Of a DNA stretch of 64,000 bases, positions 45,868 through 54,885 are shown in pieces (position 1 is the stretch's first letter; the number at the start of each line of letters is the position of its first letter). Location: contig CAVSXT010000003.1 of assembly GCA_963732005.1 (NCBI GenBank), forward strand, positions 310,001 through 374,000, in the 5' to 3' direction. The notes under the pieces were generated by a model, which did no database searches, was not told where the DNA came from, and was given only the letters and a program-made list of their open reading frames with translations. The stretch comes from JASLEW01 sp963732005. Lineage in GTDB: Bacteria; Acidobacteriota; Thermoanaerobaculia; Multivoradales; UBA5704. Both the position numbers and the translations under genes were made by a program.

Positions 45868-47400
45868 TCAGGGCTCGCCGCGGGCGGCGGCGCCCAGGTG
45901 GATGAGGCGATCGACCGGCGCGAACTCGTCGCGCAGCAGCGGCACGTCCACGGCCTCGAGCCCCACCGCCATGCGGGCGCGGGCAATGGTGGTGAAAGGC
46001 GGATCGAAGCCCGGCAGCTGGCGATCCAGCTCGCCGGCGCGCGCCAGCAGGCTCGACCGCGACAGTCCCGGGCGATCGGTGGCCAGGGCCAGGACGTTGC
46101 TGGCGCCGCCGACCCGGAACAGGTAGACGGTCGCGAACCGCTCCAGCACCGTGCGGTACATCGCCTTGGAGAAGGGATCGGCCAGGCCGGCGGCGAGGTT
46201 CAGGCCGAAGCTGCCGCCGGCGGCGAGGTGGCGCTTCACCTCGTCCAGGAACTCGATGGTGGTGAGGTGGAACGGCACGCTCCGGCCGATATAGGTGTCG
46301 CAATAGACCAGGTCCCAGGCGCGGTCGCCGGCGCCGGCCAGGAAGCGCCGCCCGTCGGCGATGGTGATGGTGGTCCGCGGGCCGGCGTGCAGCAGCAGGA
46401 AGCGCTGGGCGATCTCCGGCACCGCCGGATCGATGTCCACGTAGTCGACCCGGAGACCGGCGAGCCGGCGTTGCAGGTAGGAGCCCACCGAGCCGCCCCC
46501 CATGCCCAGGGCCAGCAGGCTGTGCGGCGGCGGCGCGAGCAACAGGCTGGCGGCGGCGAAACGCGGGTAGCGCATCGCCGGCTCGCCATCCGCAATGCGG
46601 ACCGCCGCCTGCTGGATGCGGTCGCTCTCGAGGTAGCGGACGCCCGTCCGCTCTCTCACCACCAGGGTCTGGTAGGGGGTGGTGCGCTCGTAGAGCAGCT
46701 CGGCGCCGGTGCGGGCGCGCGGCAGGAACGCGGCGCCGGCTACCGCCAGCACCAGCGCGGCGAGCACCACCGCCGGCAGCGCGCGCGGTGGTGACGAGGT
46801 CGCGGTGGGCTGCGGCGGTCCCGGTACCGCGGCGGCCAGGGCGGTGGCGGCGGTCGCCGCGGTCAACAGCGCGAGAACGTGGCGCAGCTCGAAAAAGGGG
46901 ATCAGCAGGAAGGTGGCGATCAGCGTGCCGCCCAGGCTGCCGCAGGTGGACAGGGCGTAGAGCCGCCCGGCGGTGTCGCCGAGTCGCCCGAGGTCGCGCG
47001 CCGCCAGGCGGACGGCATAGGGGGAGACGGTCGCGAGCAGCACGCTGGCCGGGCCGAAGAGCGCGGCGGCGGCGATCAACGTGCCGGCCGGGGTGGCGCC
47101 CGTCCAGTCGGCGAGCACCGCGGCCAGGCGCGAGCCGGCAAGCAGCAGCGCCGCCTCGCAGGCAGCCGCCAGCGCCAGCAGGCGGGCGAGCGCCGCGAGC
47201 GTTGGCTGGCGGTCGGCGAGCCGCCCGCCCCACAGGTAGCCCAGCGACAGGGCGGCCAGGAAGACGCTGATGATCGAGCCCCAGACGTAGACGCTGTTGC
47301 CAAAGAACGGGGCAAGGATGCGGCTCGACAGGATCTCGAGCGCCATCAGCACGCCGCCGCAGGCTCCGACCACCCAGAAGAACCGCAGCCGCGAGAGCAT
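45868..47400 (-). CDS. Membrane-fused spermidine synthase-like protein
   Basis: 510 residues. The N-terminal half has six to seven transmembrane helices of MFS character (WVVGACGGVLMALEILSSRI, GSIISVFLAALSLGYLWGGR). The C-terminal half has a spermidine-synthase Rossmann fold: LALGMGGGSVGSYLQRR (SAM-binding loop), YVDIDPAVPEIAQR (acidic ribose ligand) and DLVYCDTYIG, where the usual gate-keeper Asp is in YCD. The fused form is widespread in acidobacteria and myxobacteria, and its product is unproven. Start ATG 47400 has TATTGT 6 nt upstream and no ribosome site. It converges with the SGNH gene and is divergent from the aminotransferase. Confidence 0.82.
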   Translation of the reverse strand: MLSRLRFFWVVGACGGVLMALEILSSRILAPFFGNSVYVWGSIISVFLAALSLGYLWGGRLADRQPTLAALARLLALAAACEAALLLAGSRLAAVLADWTGATPAGTLIAAAALFGPASVLLATVSPYAVRLAARDLGRLGDTAGRLYALSTCGSLGGTLIATFLLIPFFELRHVLALLTAATAATALAAAVPGPPQPTATSSPPRALPAVVLAALVLAVAGAAFLPRARTGAELLYERTTPYQTLVVRERTGVRYLESDRIQQAAVRIADGEPAMRYPRFAAASLLLAPPPHSLLALGMGGGSVGSYLQRRLAGLRVDYVDIDPAVPEIAQRFLLLHAGPRTTITIADGRRFLAGAGDRAWDLVYCDTYIGRSVPFHLTTIEFLDEVKRHLAAGGSFGLNLAAGLADPFSKAMYRTVLERFATVYLFRVGGASNVLALATDRPGLSRSSLLARAGELDRQLPGFDPPFTTIARARMAVGLEAVDVPLLRDEFAPVDRLIHLGAAARGEP

Positions 47401-47406
47401 GCGGGT

Positions 47407-47412
47407 ACAATA
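47407..47412 (-). promoter_or_regulatory. -10-like box 6 nt before the spermidine synthase-like gene
   Basis: TATTGT on the minus strand ends 6 nt before ATG 47400, inside a region without a Shine-Dalgarno site. Confidence 0.35.
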
Positions 47413-47487
47413 CCCCGGCCTGCGGGAGCGGTTTCCGTCGATGGCGGAGAGCGATCTGTCGCGGGCGGGGGAGATAGCGAGAGATCC

Positions 47488-48651
47488 ATGACCACGACCA
47501 CCACCCGGCAGGTTCCCTATCTCGACCTCGGCCGCGCCCGGCAGCGGATCGCCGCGCCGCTCGAGGAGCGGTGGCGGCGCATCCTCGCGGCGAGCGCCTT
47601 CGTGCTCGGGCCCGAGGTGCGGGAATTCGAGCAGGGCTTCGCCGCCTTGCTGGGCGCCGAGGCCTGCGCGGCGGTCGCCAACGGCACCGACGCGCTGGTC
47701 CTCGCCCTGCGCGCCCTCGGTGTCGGAGTCGGCGGCGGCGGCGGCGGCGACGAGGTGATCGTCCCCGCGTTCAGCTTCTTCGCCACCGTCGAGGCGGTCG
47801 TCCTGGCGGGCGGCGTGCCGGTGTTCTGCGACGTCGAAGCCGCCACCTTCAACCTCGATCCGGCCGCTGCGGCGGCGCGCATCACGCCGCGCACCAAGGG
47901 CATCCTCGGCGTCCACCTCTACGGCCGGCCGTTCGACGCCGGCCAGGTGCTGGAGCTGTGCGAGCGCCACGGGCTGTGGCTGCTCGAGGACGCGGCCCAG
48001 GCCCACGGCGCCATATACCGCGGGCGGCGGGTCGGAACCCTGGGCCGCCTTGCCGCCTGGAGCTTCTATCCCACCAAGAACCTGGGCTGCTTCGGCGACG
48101 GCGGCGCGGTGACCGGCAACGACCGCGAGCTGGTGGAGCGGGTGCGGCGGCTCGCCAATCACGGCCAGGACTCGCGCTACCACCACGTCGAGATGGGGGT
48201 CAACAGCCGCCTCGACAGCCTGCAGGCGGCGGTGCTCAACTGCCGCCTGCCGCTGCTCGAAGCCGACAACGCGCGGCGGCGCGAGCTGGCCCGCCGCTAC
48301 TACGACGGCCTGGCCGGCGCCGGCGACCTGGCGCTGCCGCCCGCCGATCCGCCGGGGTGCTTGTCGGTGTTCCATCAGCTGACCGTGCGGACCGCCCATC
48401 GCGACGCCCTGATGCGCCATCTTGCCGGGTTGGGAATCGGCAGCTCCGTCCACTACCCGACGCCGTTGCACCTGCAACCGGCTCTCGCCGGCACCGCGGC
48501 GGCGGCGAACTTGGCGAACGCGGACGACTTGCCGGAGGCCACGCGGGCCGCCGCCGAGGTGCTGTGCCTGCCGATGTACGCCGAGCTTCGGGACGAAGAG
48601 GTGGAGGCGGTCTGCGAGGCGGTGCGCGGTTTCTTCACCGGCCCGCAATGA
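47488..48651 (+). CDS. DegT/DnrJ/EryC1/StrS-family sugar aminotransferase
   Basis: 387 residues. PLP enzyme that puts an amino group on a nucleotide-linked keto sugar. Signatures: VPYLDLGR near the start, GPEVREFEQGFAALLG, VANGTDALVLALRALG, EDAAQAHGAIYRGR, and the PLP lysine in SFYPTKNLGCFGDGGA (Lys197), then RRLANHGQDSRYHHVEMG and NSRLDSLQAAVL. A glycine run (GVGVGGGGGGDE) extends one loop. No nucleotide-sugar epimerase or oxidase lies next to it, so the substrate is unknown. Its neighbours point to surface-glycan synthesis. Confidence 0.9.
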   Translation: MTTTTTRQVPYLDLGRARQRIAAPLEERWRRILAASAFVLGPEVREFEQGFAALLGAEACAAVANGTDALVLALRALGVGVGGGGGGDEVIVPAFSFFATVEAVVLAGGVPVFCDVEAATFNLDPAAAAARITPRTKGILGVHLYGRPFDAGQVLELCERHGLWLLEDAAQAHGAIYRGRRVGTLGRLAAWSFYPTKNLGCFGDGGAVTGNDRELVERVRRLANHGQDSRYHHVEMGVNSRLDSLQAAVLNCRLPLLEADNARRRELARRYYDGLAGAGDLALPPADPPGCLSVFHQLTVRTAHRDALMRHLAGLGIGSSVHYPTPLHLQPALAGTAAAANLANADDLPEATRAAAEVLCLPMYAELRDEEVEAVCEAVRGFFTGPQ

Positions 48652-48708
48652 GGGAAGGGCCGGCAGGAGTAACATGAACCAGGCAGCAACCCGGAGGAGT
48701 CTCTACTC

Positions 48709-49827
48709 GTGAAGAAACCCCGCGTGGCCGTCATCAGGACCAAGCCCGAAACCGTGCTCGAGGACGTCGGGCGGACGATGGAGATGGCCGACGTGCGCGC
48801 CCACCTCGCCGCCGGCGCCACCACCATCCTCAAGGACAACATTTCCTGGCACTTCCCGTTCCCCGGGGCCAACACCACTCCCTGGCAGCTCGAGGGGACG
48901 ATCGTCAAGCTGCGGGAGATCGGCCTGGGCGACCAGGTCTGCGTGCAGAACAACACGGTGGTGACCGATCCCAAGAAAGGCGAGCGGCTCAACCGCTACC
49001 TGCCGGTGCTCGAGAAGTACGGCGTGCCGGTGCGTTACAACTGTTTCGCCGACGACCTGAAATGGGTGCGCTATCAGCCCCAGGGCCGCATGCTGGTGCT
49101 GCCGCGCATTTATCCCGAGGGCATCACCATCCCCGAGTTCTTCCTCGGCAAGAACATCGTCCACCTGCCAACGGTCAAGTGCCACATCTACACCACCACG
49201 ACGGGAGCGATGAAGAACGCTTTCGGCGGCCTGCTCAACACGCGGCGGCACTACACCCACTCGTGGATCCACGAGACGCTGGTCGACCTGCTCACCATCC
49301 AGAAGGAGATCCATAGCGGCATCTTCGCGGTCAAGGATGGCACCACCTGCGGCAATGGCCCGGGGCCGCGCACCATGATCCCGGTGGAGAAGGACCTGCT
49401 GCTCGCCTCCGGCGATCAGGTGGCGATCGACGCCGTGGCGGCCAAGCTGATGGGTTTCGATCCGATGTCGATCAAATACATCCGTCTGGCTCACGAGGCC
49501 GGGCTGGGGGTGGGCGATCCGCGCGACATCGAGGTGGTCGGCGAGGACATCTCCGGCATGAACTTCCACTTTTCGGTGGGCGACAACGCGGTTTCCCGTT
49601 TCGGCGACCTGGTCTGGTTCGGGCCGCTGCACGGCTTGCAGAAGCTCTTTTTCCGCACGCCGCTGGTCTATTTCTTCGTGTTCGGCTCGTACTTCTACCA
49701 CGACTTCGCCTGGTATCCGACGATCGGCAAGCGGCGCACCGAGCGCTACAAGCGGACCAGCAAGTGGATGCGCCTCTTCGATCAATACCCGGAAGCGGCC
49801 GAGCTGGATCGGCGAGCGGCGGCCTGA
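48709..49827 (+). CDS. DUF362-domain protein
   Basis: 372 residues from GTG 48709, with GGAGGAG 9 nt upstream. The DUF362 fold is shown by TTILKDNISWHFPFPGANTT, HLPTVKCHIYTTTTGAMKN, TTGAMKNAFGGLL and the later VAIDAVAAKLMGFDP with AHEAGLGVGDPRDIEVVGED. The ferredoxin half that some DUF362 proteins carry is missing. The C-terminal tail (about 290-372) is rich in aromatic residues and has a hydrophobic stretch (FFRTPLVYFFVFGSYFYHDF) that may sit on the membrane. The family is thought to act on iron-sulphur or redox partners, but its biochemistry is unsettled. It follows the aminotransferase by 57 bp. Confidence 0.85.
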   Translation: MKKPRVAVIRTKPETVLEDVGRTMEMADVRAHLAAGATTILKDNISWHFPFPGANTTPWQLEGTIVKLREIGLGDQVCVQNNTVVTDPKKGERLNRYLPVLEKYGVPVRYNCFADDLKWVRYQPQGRMLVLPRIYPEGITIPEFFLGKNIVHLPTVKCHIYTTTTGAMKNAFGGLLNTRRHYTHSWIHETLVDLLTIQKEIHSGIFAVKDGTTCGNGPGPRTMIPVEKDLLLASGDQVAIDAVAAKLMGFDPMSIKYIRLAHEAGLGVGDPRDIEVVGEDISGMNFHFSVGDNAVSRFGDLVWFGPLHGLQKLFFRTPLVYFFVFGSYFYHDFAWYPTIGKRRTERYKRTSKWMRLFDQYPEAAELDRRAAA

Positions 49828-49985
49828 GCCCGCGCGAAGCCGGCGAGCCGGCGGCAGTGGCGCCGGCGGGGTCCGCGGCGGGAACGGCCGGCGCCCTGGA
49901 GCGCGGCGGGTCGACCGGTCTCGCGCCGGTTGCATCCGGGGACCGGGTGGGTGAGGCGTCGGCCGGACGAGGGTCGCCGGAGGCG

Positions 49986-51002
49986 ATGGCCATCGCGGCA
50001 GCGCCGGTGCCTGCGCCCGCCGATGCGGCGCTCTATCACCTCGGACGGCGCCTGCTGCCGGCCTTCGGGCTCGGCCTGCTGGTGCTGGCGGGCCTGCTGG
50101 GCGCTGCCAATCCAAGGCAGTTCCTCGTCCAGCTGCGCCGCTTCGACTTCGCGCTGCTGGCGCCGATCCTGGTCCTGTCGCTGGTCAACTATGCGCTGCG
50201 TTTCGTGCGCTGGGAGCTCTACCTGCGGGCGCTGGGCGCGGCGCTGCCGCGCGGCCGCAGCCTCGGCGTCTTCCTGGTCGGGTTCCTGCTCTCGGTGACC
50301 CCCGGCAAGGCCGGCGAGCTGGGCAAGGCGTGGCTGGTGCGGGAGCTGGGCGGCGGTCCGGCGTTGCGCGTGGCGCCGGCGGTGCTGGCCGAGCGGGTGA
50401 CCGACCTGCTGGGCGTCCTGGCGCTGCTGGCGGTTGGCGCCCTGCCCTTCCCGGGCGGTCCATGGTGGGCGGCGCTGGGAGTCGCCGCGGTGGCGCTGGG
50501 CGCGGCGGTTTTCATGCGCGAGCGGTGGGCGGCCTGGCTCTTCGGCCGCCTGGAGCGCCTGCCGCTCGTCGGCCCGCGCGTCGCCGCCTTGGAGTCGGTG
50601 TACCAGGGGCTGCGCAGCCTGCTGTCGCCGGGTCTGCTGGGCATGGGGCTGCTGGTCGCGGTCCTCGCCTGGGGCGCGGAGGGGGTGGGTTTCGTAATCG
50701 CGGTGCGCGCCTATGCGCCCCGCGCCGGCTTCCTGGCAGGGGTCTTCGACTACACCGCCTCCACGGTCCTCGGCTCCGCTTCGATGCTTCCCGGCGGCCT
50801 CGGCGCCGCCGACGGCGCGCTCACGGCGCTGCTGCGAGCGCAGGGTCTGGATACCGCCCGCGCCACCCTGATCACCTTCATCATCCGCGGCGCCACCCTC
50901 TGGTTCGCGGTGCTGCTCGGCCTGCTGGCGCTGCCGGTGGTGGCGCACTGGCTGGCGCGGCGCCCTTCCCGGCGGGGGCAGTCCGCCGGCGCTGCCGGCT
51001 GA
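49986..51002 (+). CDS. LPG_synthase_TM (UPF0104) flippase-like membrane protein
   Basis: 338 residues with about eight helices and no soluble synthase domain. The family motifs are NYALRFVRWELYLRALG (first loop), SVTPGKAGELGKAWLVRE (the conserved PGK.GE block) and ASMLPGGLGAADGAL (the conserved PGG.G..E-like block). These proteins are the membrane half of MprF and of AglD-type enzymes and are thought to move lipid-linked products across the membrane. The start is uncertain: ATG 49986 with GGAGG close by is taken, but the frame is open upstream to the end of the DUF362 gene, whose 3' end the longer reading would overlap. Confidence 0.82.
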   Translation: MAIAAAPVPAPADAALYHLGRRLLPAFGLGLLVLAGLLGAANPRQFLVQLRRFDFALLAPILVLSLVNYALRFVRWELYLRALGAALPRGRSLGVFLVGFLLSVTPGKAGELGKAWLVRELGGGPALRVAPAVLAERVTDLLGVLALLAVGALPFPGGPWWAALGVAAVALGAAVFMRERWAAWLFGRLERLPLVGPRVAALESVYQGLRSLLSPGLLGMGLLVAVLAWGAEGVGFVIAVRAYAPRAGFLAGVFDYTASTVLGSASMLPGGLGAADGALTALLRAQGLDTARATLITFIIRGATLWFAVLLGLLALPVVAHWLARRPSRRGQSAGAAG

Positions 51003-51113
51003 GGGGGCGGCAAGCAAGCCGGCGCGGCAAGCGAGAGCGCGCCGATCGCTTGCTGGCATGGCTCCGCCATCTTTGGCGCCGGTTGCAACTCTGTGGCAGA
51101 GTCGATTTGGCCG

Positions 51114-53219
51114 ATGGACAGATCACCCTCCGCGTCCGCGCCCACTGCTCCCGCGGGGAGCAAGGTGCCGCTCGTCCTGGTGCTCGGGGTGGCATTGGCG
51201 CTGCGCCTTGCGCACTGGGCGGCGGTGCGGCAGGCGCCCTTCGTCGGCCAGCTGGCGATGGACAGCTGGGAGTACGACCGTTGGGCGCGAGAGATTGCCG
51301 GCGGCGATTGGCTTGGGCACGCGCGCGGGGTCTTCTTCCAGGCCCCGCTCTATCCCTACCTGCTGGCGTTGCTGTACGTGGTTGCCGGCCCAAGTCTGGA
51401 CGCCGCCTATCTCGTCCAGATCGGCTTGGCGGTGGCGGGTTGCTACGCGCTCTACCGTGCCGGCAGGGCGATGGCGGGTGAACGGGTCGGGCTTGCGGCG
51501 GCGGCGCTCGCCGGGGTTTATGGGCCGTTCCTGTTCTACGACGTCCAGCTGCTCAAGGAATCGCTCGCGGTCACCGTCGTCTGTTTCGTGCTGTGGGCGA
51601 TGGCCTGGGCTGCTGACCCGGAGGCATCTGCCGGGGCTGGCGTCCCTCCCGCGTCGGAGGTTTCGTCCGAGGTGGGTTTGTCGGCCGGGCCGCGAGCTGC
51701 CTGGCCGCGAACTGCCTTGCCGCGAGCAGATTTGCCGCGAACTGCGGGACGGTGGCTGCTGGTCGGGGTGCTGCTGGGGATCCTGGCGCTCTTGCGGGAG
51801 AACGCGCTGCTGGTCGTGCCCTTCCTGCTGCCGCTGGCATGGAGCGCGGCGCCGGGGCGGGCTTGCGGCCGGCCGGACGGTCAGCCGTCTGACGCCGCTG
51901 CGGCCGGGGCTGGGGTCGGGGAATCCGTCGTTCCGGCGGTCTCGCCGCGCCGAGCGAGATGGGTGGCCGGGGCCGGCAGGGCGGGCGCGCTGCTCGCGGG
52001 CGTCGTTCTGGTCTTGGCGCCGGTGGTGTTGCGCAATGGCTTGGTGGGAGGGGATTTCCTGCCCACCACCTTCCAGGGCGGGGTGAATTTCTACATCGGC
52101 AACAACCCGCGGGCCGACGGCACCTATCGGCCGATCGTGCCGGGCAAGCAGACGCCGGAGCTCGAACGGCGAGAGCCGGCGCGGATCGCCGAGCAGGAGC
52201 TGGGGCGCCGCCTTGGCGCGGCCGAGGTGTCGCGTTACTGGCTGGACCGTGCCCTCGCCTGGGCGCGGTCGCATCCGGGTGCGTTCGCGCGCCTGACCGT
52301 GCGCAAGGTAGGGCTATTCTGGAGCTGGTACGAGTGGCCCGACGCGGTCGACTACTACGACCTCCGCGGCCAGTCGCCGGTATACCGCCTGCCGCTGCTC
52401 GAGTTCGGCGGCGTGACGCTGCTGGCCGCCATGGGCCTGGGCTTTCTTCGCGGAGGGCGGATGCGGCGGCTGGCGCCGGCGCTGGTGTTCGCCGGCGCCT
52501 GGATGGTCTCGACCGTCGCCTTCTTCCTGTTCGCGCGTTATCGCCTGCCGGCGGTGCCGGCGCTGCTCCTGCTGGCCGCCCTGCCGGCCGCCGCCCTGGT
52601 CGAGGCCGTCGAGGCCGTCGAGGCCTGGTGGCGGGGAAGGCGGGGAAACCCGGTGCCGGGCGACTCCGGAGCGATCCGCCGGCCCGCGGCGCGTGCCGTC
52701 GGCCTTGGGCTGGCGCTTGCCGCGGCGCTCGCTCTGCCCAGATTGGCCGACTTCGAGCCGCGCCTGGACCTGGTGCACTTCAACCGCGCCAGGCTTGCCG
52801 AAGAGCGGGGCGATACGGCTCTTGCCAGCCAGGAGTACGAGGCCACCCTGGCCGCGGCGCCTGACGCTTTCCTGGCCTGGCTGGATCTTGGCAACCTCGC
52901 CGCCCGGCGCCGGGATTGGCCGGCCGCCCTGCGCTGCTACCAGCGCGCGGCGGCGCTGGAGCCGGCGTCGGACGACGCCCAGAGCAACCTGGGAGGCGTG
53001 AACCTGGCGATGGGCGACCTGGCCGAGGCGGGCCGCCATCTGGACCGGGCGCTGGCGCTGAACCCGCGCAGCCTGCAGGCGCTGCAGAACGACGCCCTCC
53101 TGCGTCTGCGGCAAGGTGACCTGGCGGCGGCGCGAGATCTCAACCGCCGTGCGCTCGAGATCGATCCCACGAACCCCGCCGCTCAGCGCCTCCGCGCCCG
53201 GCTCATGGAGCCACGGTGA
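51114..53219 (+). CDS. PMT/ArnT-like membrane glycosyltransferase with C-terminal TPRs
   Basis: 701 residues from ATG 51114 (GTG 51093 is in frame and possible). After the first helix comes QLAMDSWEYDRWAREIAGGD and QAPLYPYLLALLYV, the GT39/ArnT acidic first loop. About ten helices follow, interrupted by a Pro/Arg-rich cytoplasmic insertion (about 185-225). The outer domain includes NNPRADGTYRPIVPG. The last 150 residues are four TPR units (RLAEERGDTALASQEYEATL, DLGNLAARRRDWPAALRCYQ, NLGGVNLAMGDLAEAGRHLD). The build repeats that of the gene at 1-1718, so this genome has a family of TPR-tailed GT-C enzymes. Confidence 0.82.
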   Translation: MDRSPSASAPTAPAGSKVPLVLVLGVALALRLAHWAAVRQAPFVGQLAMDSWEYDRWAREIAGGDWLGHARGVFFQAPLYPYLLALLYVVAGPSLDAAYLVQIGLAVAGCYALYRAGRAMAGERVGLAAAALAGVYGPFLFYDVQLLKESLAVTVVCFVLWAMAWAADPEASAGAGVPPASEVSSEVGLSAGPRAAWPRTALPRADLPRTAGRWLLVGVLLGILALLRENALLVVPFLLPLAWSAAPGRACGRPDGQPSDAAAAGAGVGESVVPAVSPRRARWVAGAGRAGALLAGVVLVLAPVVLRNGLVGGDFLPTTFQGGVNFYIGNNPRADGTYRPIVPGKQTPELERREPARIAEQELGRRLGAAEVSRYWLDRALAWARSHPGAFARLTVRKVGLFWSWYEWPDAVDYYDLRGQSPVYRLPLLEFGGVTLLAAMGLGFLRGGRMRRLAPALVFAGAWMVSTVAFFLFARYRLPAVPALLLLAALPAAALVEAVEAVEAWWRGRRGNPVPGDSGAIRRPAARAVGLGLALAAALALPRLADFEPRLDLVHFNRARLAEERGDTALASQEYEATLAAAPDAFLAWLDLGNLAARRRDWPAALRCYQRAAALEPASDDAQSNLGGVNLAMGDLAEAGRHLDRALALNPRSLQALQNDALLRLRQGDLAAARDLNRRALEIDPTNPAAQRLRARLMEPR

Positions 53220-53332
53220 CCCGACGCAGCGGTCCTTGTGGCGACCCCTGCCAGCGGCATTGGCCCCGGGTTCGCGGCTTAGGGGGTTTAGCGGTTTAGG
53301 GGCCGCCTCGTGAGGCCGCGGTGGCCGCGTGC

Positions 53333-53338
53333 TAGCAT
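53333..53338 (+). promoter_or_regulatory. -10-like box 6 nt before the methyltransferase gene
   Basis: TAGCAT, preceded by TGC (extended -10 form), ends 6 nt before GTG 53345. No ribosome site is present. Confidence 0.4.
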
Positions 53339-53344
53339 CCGCCG

Positions 53345-54052
53345 GTGCCCCTCGCCGACCCGCCGCCGCGGCGCCAGCCGACCTCGGTGGAAACCGATGA
53401 CTATTTCGATCGCGAGTACTTCCAGCTTCATCCCGGCAAGCGCAGATACCTGCAATACCTGATCGATCTGCTGCGAGCTCACGGTGTCGCAGATGGCCGG
53501 GTTCTGGATGTCGGCTCCGGCTTCGGATTCTTTCTCGAAGCTCTGGAGCAGGCCGGCTACGAGCCCTACGGTTTGGAGCTTTCGCCCGAGGCCGTCGCCG
53601 CCGCCCGCCAGCGCACCACCGCGCCGATCGCCACCGGCGGCGCCGAGGATCCGTTCCCTTTCCCCGACGCCCATTTCGCCGCCATCACCCTGCTGGACGT
53701 GATCGAGCACCTGGATCGCTACCCCGACACCCTGGCGAGCTGCCGCCGCACCCTGGCGCCCGGAGGCAAGCTGATCGTCATCACCCTCAACGCCGGCAGC
53801 CTCGCTCGACCCCTCCTGGGCCGCCGCTGGAGCTTCCACCTCGATCCCACCCACATCCACATGTTCTCCGCCACCCGCCTGCGCCAGGCCCTGCAAGCCG
53901 CCGGCCTGGTGCCCGAAACCCTCACCACGATCTCCAACTTCTGCAACGTGGGGGAGGGCAATCCAATGCTGAAGCCCCTGCGGCGGATCGGCCGCGTCGT
54001 CACCACCCCCTATCTGGGAGACTCCCTGCTGGCAGTGGCAAGGCGTGGCTGA
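53345..54052 (+). CDS. Class I SAM-dependent methyltransferase
   Basis: 235 residues from GTG. Motif I is VLDVGSGFGFFLEAL (about 53-67), motif II ends in YGLELSPEAV, motif IV is ITLLDVIEHLDRYP and motif VI has CRRTLAPGGKLIVIT. The N-terminus has YFDREYFQLHPGKRRYLQYL, typical of Methyltransf_11/23 enzymes in polysaccharide clusters, and the middle has WSFHLDPTHIHMFS, a His-rich stretch shared by that group. It is the last gene of the ordered chromosomal part; beyond it the accessory zone begins. Confidence 0.87.
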   Translation: MPLADPPPRRQPTSVETDDYFDREYFQLHPGKRRYLQYLIDLLRAHGVADGRVLDVGSGFGFFLEALEQAGYEPYGLELSPEAVAAARQRTTAPIATGGAEDPFPFPDAHFAAITLLDVIEHLDRYPDTLASCRRTLAPGGKLIVITLNAGSLARPLLGRRWSFHLDPTHIHMFSATRLRQALQAAGLVPETLTTISNFCNVGEGNPMLKPLRRIGRVVTTPYLGDSLLAVARRG

Positions 54053-54603
54053 CAATCACGGCACCACGTAACTCCAGTAAAAATTAGTTAAAGTCAACGT
54101 GCGATCTAGTCCGGTCTGGCTAAATTCGAGCTGGGCTTTCATGCGCGCGATGGCGGCCCCCGCAGTCGCGTTCGCTGAGGACCTGAGAGCGGGCCGTGGG
54201 CGTGTTCACCCAGCTCTTCTGGCGGTTGAGGCGGCGGTGGCCGCTGCCAGCGTGGTGAGGGCAGCCGTGGTCCTTGCAGGCGCGCGTTCCCGCACGGCCT
54301 GCACCTGAGCCGGTCTACGCCGCGTGCAGCACCTTGGTGGGATATCTGCCCCTGAGGATGTCAGCCTTTGGGAGTCACCCACGCGGCCGGTAGGGCGACG
54401 CGGCACGCCAAGGAAAAGGGATGGCTAACGCTCCTATATGGATTTGTACAGCAACGAAGAGGACCTTTACTCGCCCGGCCGCCACCGGTCGAATCCGGGG
54501 CCGCACCACATCCCGCCCTCTGCCGCCATGGAAACTCCGAACAGACGGCCTCGGGATTACGCGGGATTCGACATTTGGACAGGAGGGTGCGGCCGCGAAT
54601 TCC
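54053..54603. other. Gene-poor start of the accessory zone
   Basis: 551 bp without a convincing gene. On the minus strand a short open stretch after an internal stop (about 54055-54200) encodes ARMKAQLEFSQTGLDRTLTL and ends in NFYWSYVVP; it has no ribosome site and looks like the tail of a decayed gene. The first 60 bp are A/T-rich compared with the surroundings. A weak 59-residue plus-strand ORF lies at 54438-54617. Confidence 0.5.
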
Positions 54604-54617
54604 CTAGATGTGGATGA
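54438..54617 (+). CDS. Unsupported small ORF opposite the RiPP precursor
   Basis: 59 residues beginning MDLYSNEEDLYSPGRHRSNP and ending DIWTGGCGREFPRCG. It is polar, has no signal peptide and no ribosome site, and overlaps the 3' end of the lanthipeptide-like gene on the other strand by 14 bp. A chance frame is the simplest reading. Confidence 0.15.
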   Translation: MDLYSNEEDLYSPGRHRSNPGPHHIPPSAAMETPNRRPRDYAGFDIWTGGCGREFPRCG

Positions 54618-54771
54618 CCTCTGACCTGACGACGTGCTCGAACTGTGTCGTGCAGATGCACGGGGACGTCAGGGTCGCACCTCCCGCAACTTGGTTTATC
54701 TGCCGTGATCCCAGACGGAGCAGGGTCTCTTTGCCGATCCTCAGCTTCTTCACCTCGGTCATCTTCTTCAT
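54604..54771 (-). CDS. Lanthipeptide-type RiPP precursor with double-Gly leader
   Basis: 55 residues. ATG 54771 has AAAGGAG 7 nt upstream, which fixes the start over an in-frame ATG 24 nt earlier. The leader contains KKLRIGKETLLRL followed by INQVAGG; the pattern K-L-x-L/I-x-K-E-T-L-x-x-L ... V-x-G-G is that of class I lanthipeptide precursors annotated in acidobacteria and Bacteroidetes. The core after Gly-Gly (ATLTSPCICTTQFEHVVRSE plus VIHI) has two Cys, in CIC, with Ser/Thr on both sides, as needed for lanthionine rings. No LanB/LanC, LanM, protease-transporter or other modifying gene lies nearby on either strand, so it is an orphan: either modified by enzymes elsewhere or a relic. The leader identification is from memory of the family. 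Confidence 0.65.
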   Translation of the reverse strand: MKKMTEVKKLRIGKETLLRLGSRQINQVAGGATLTSPCICTTQFEHVVRSEVIHI

Positions 54772-54885
54772 CTCGGTTCTCCTTTCCTGGACCACTGTTG
54801 TAGACCAGAGAATAACGCCTACGTAAGTAATGGTGCGCGAAATCGCGCGAATAGGACGAGGCCGATGCCGCTGGCGCCTCCCAGG

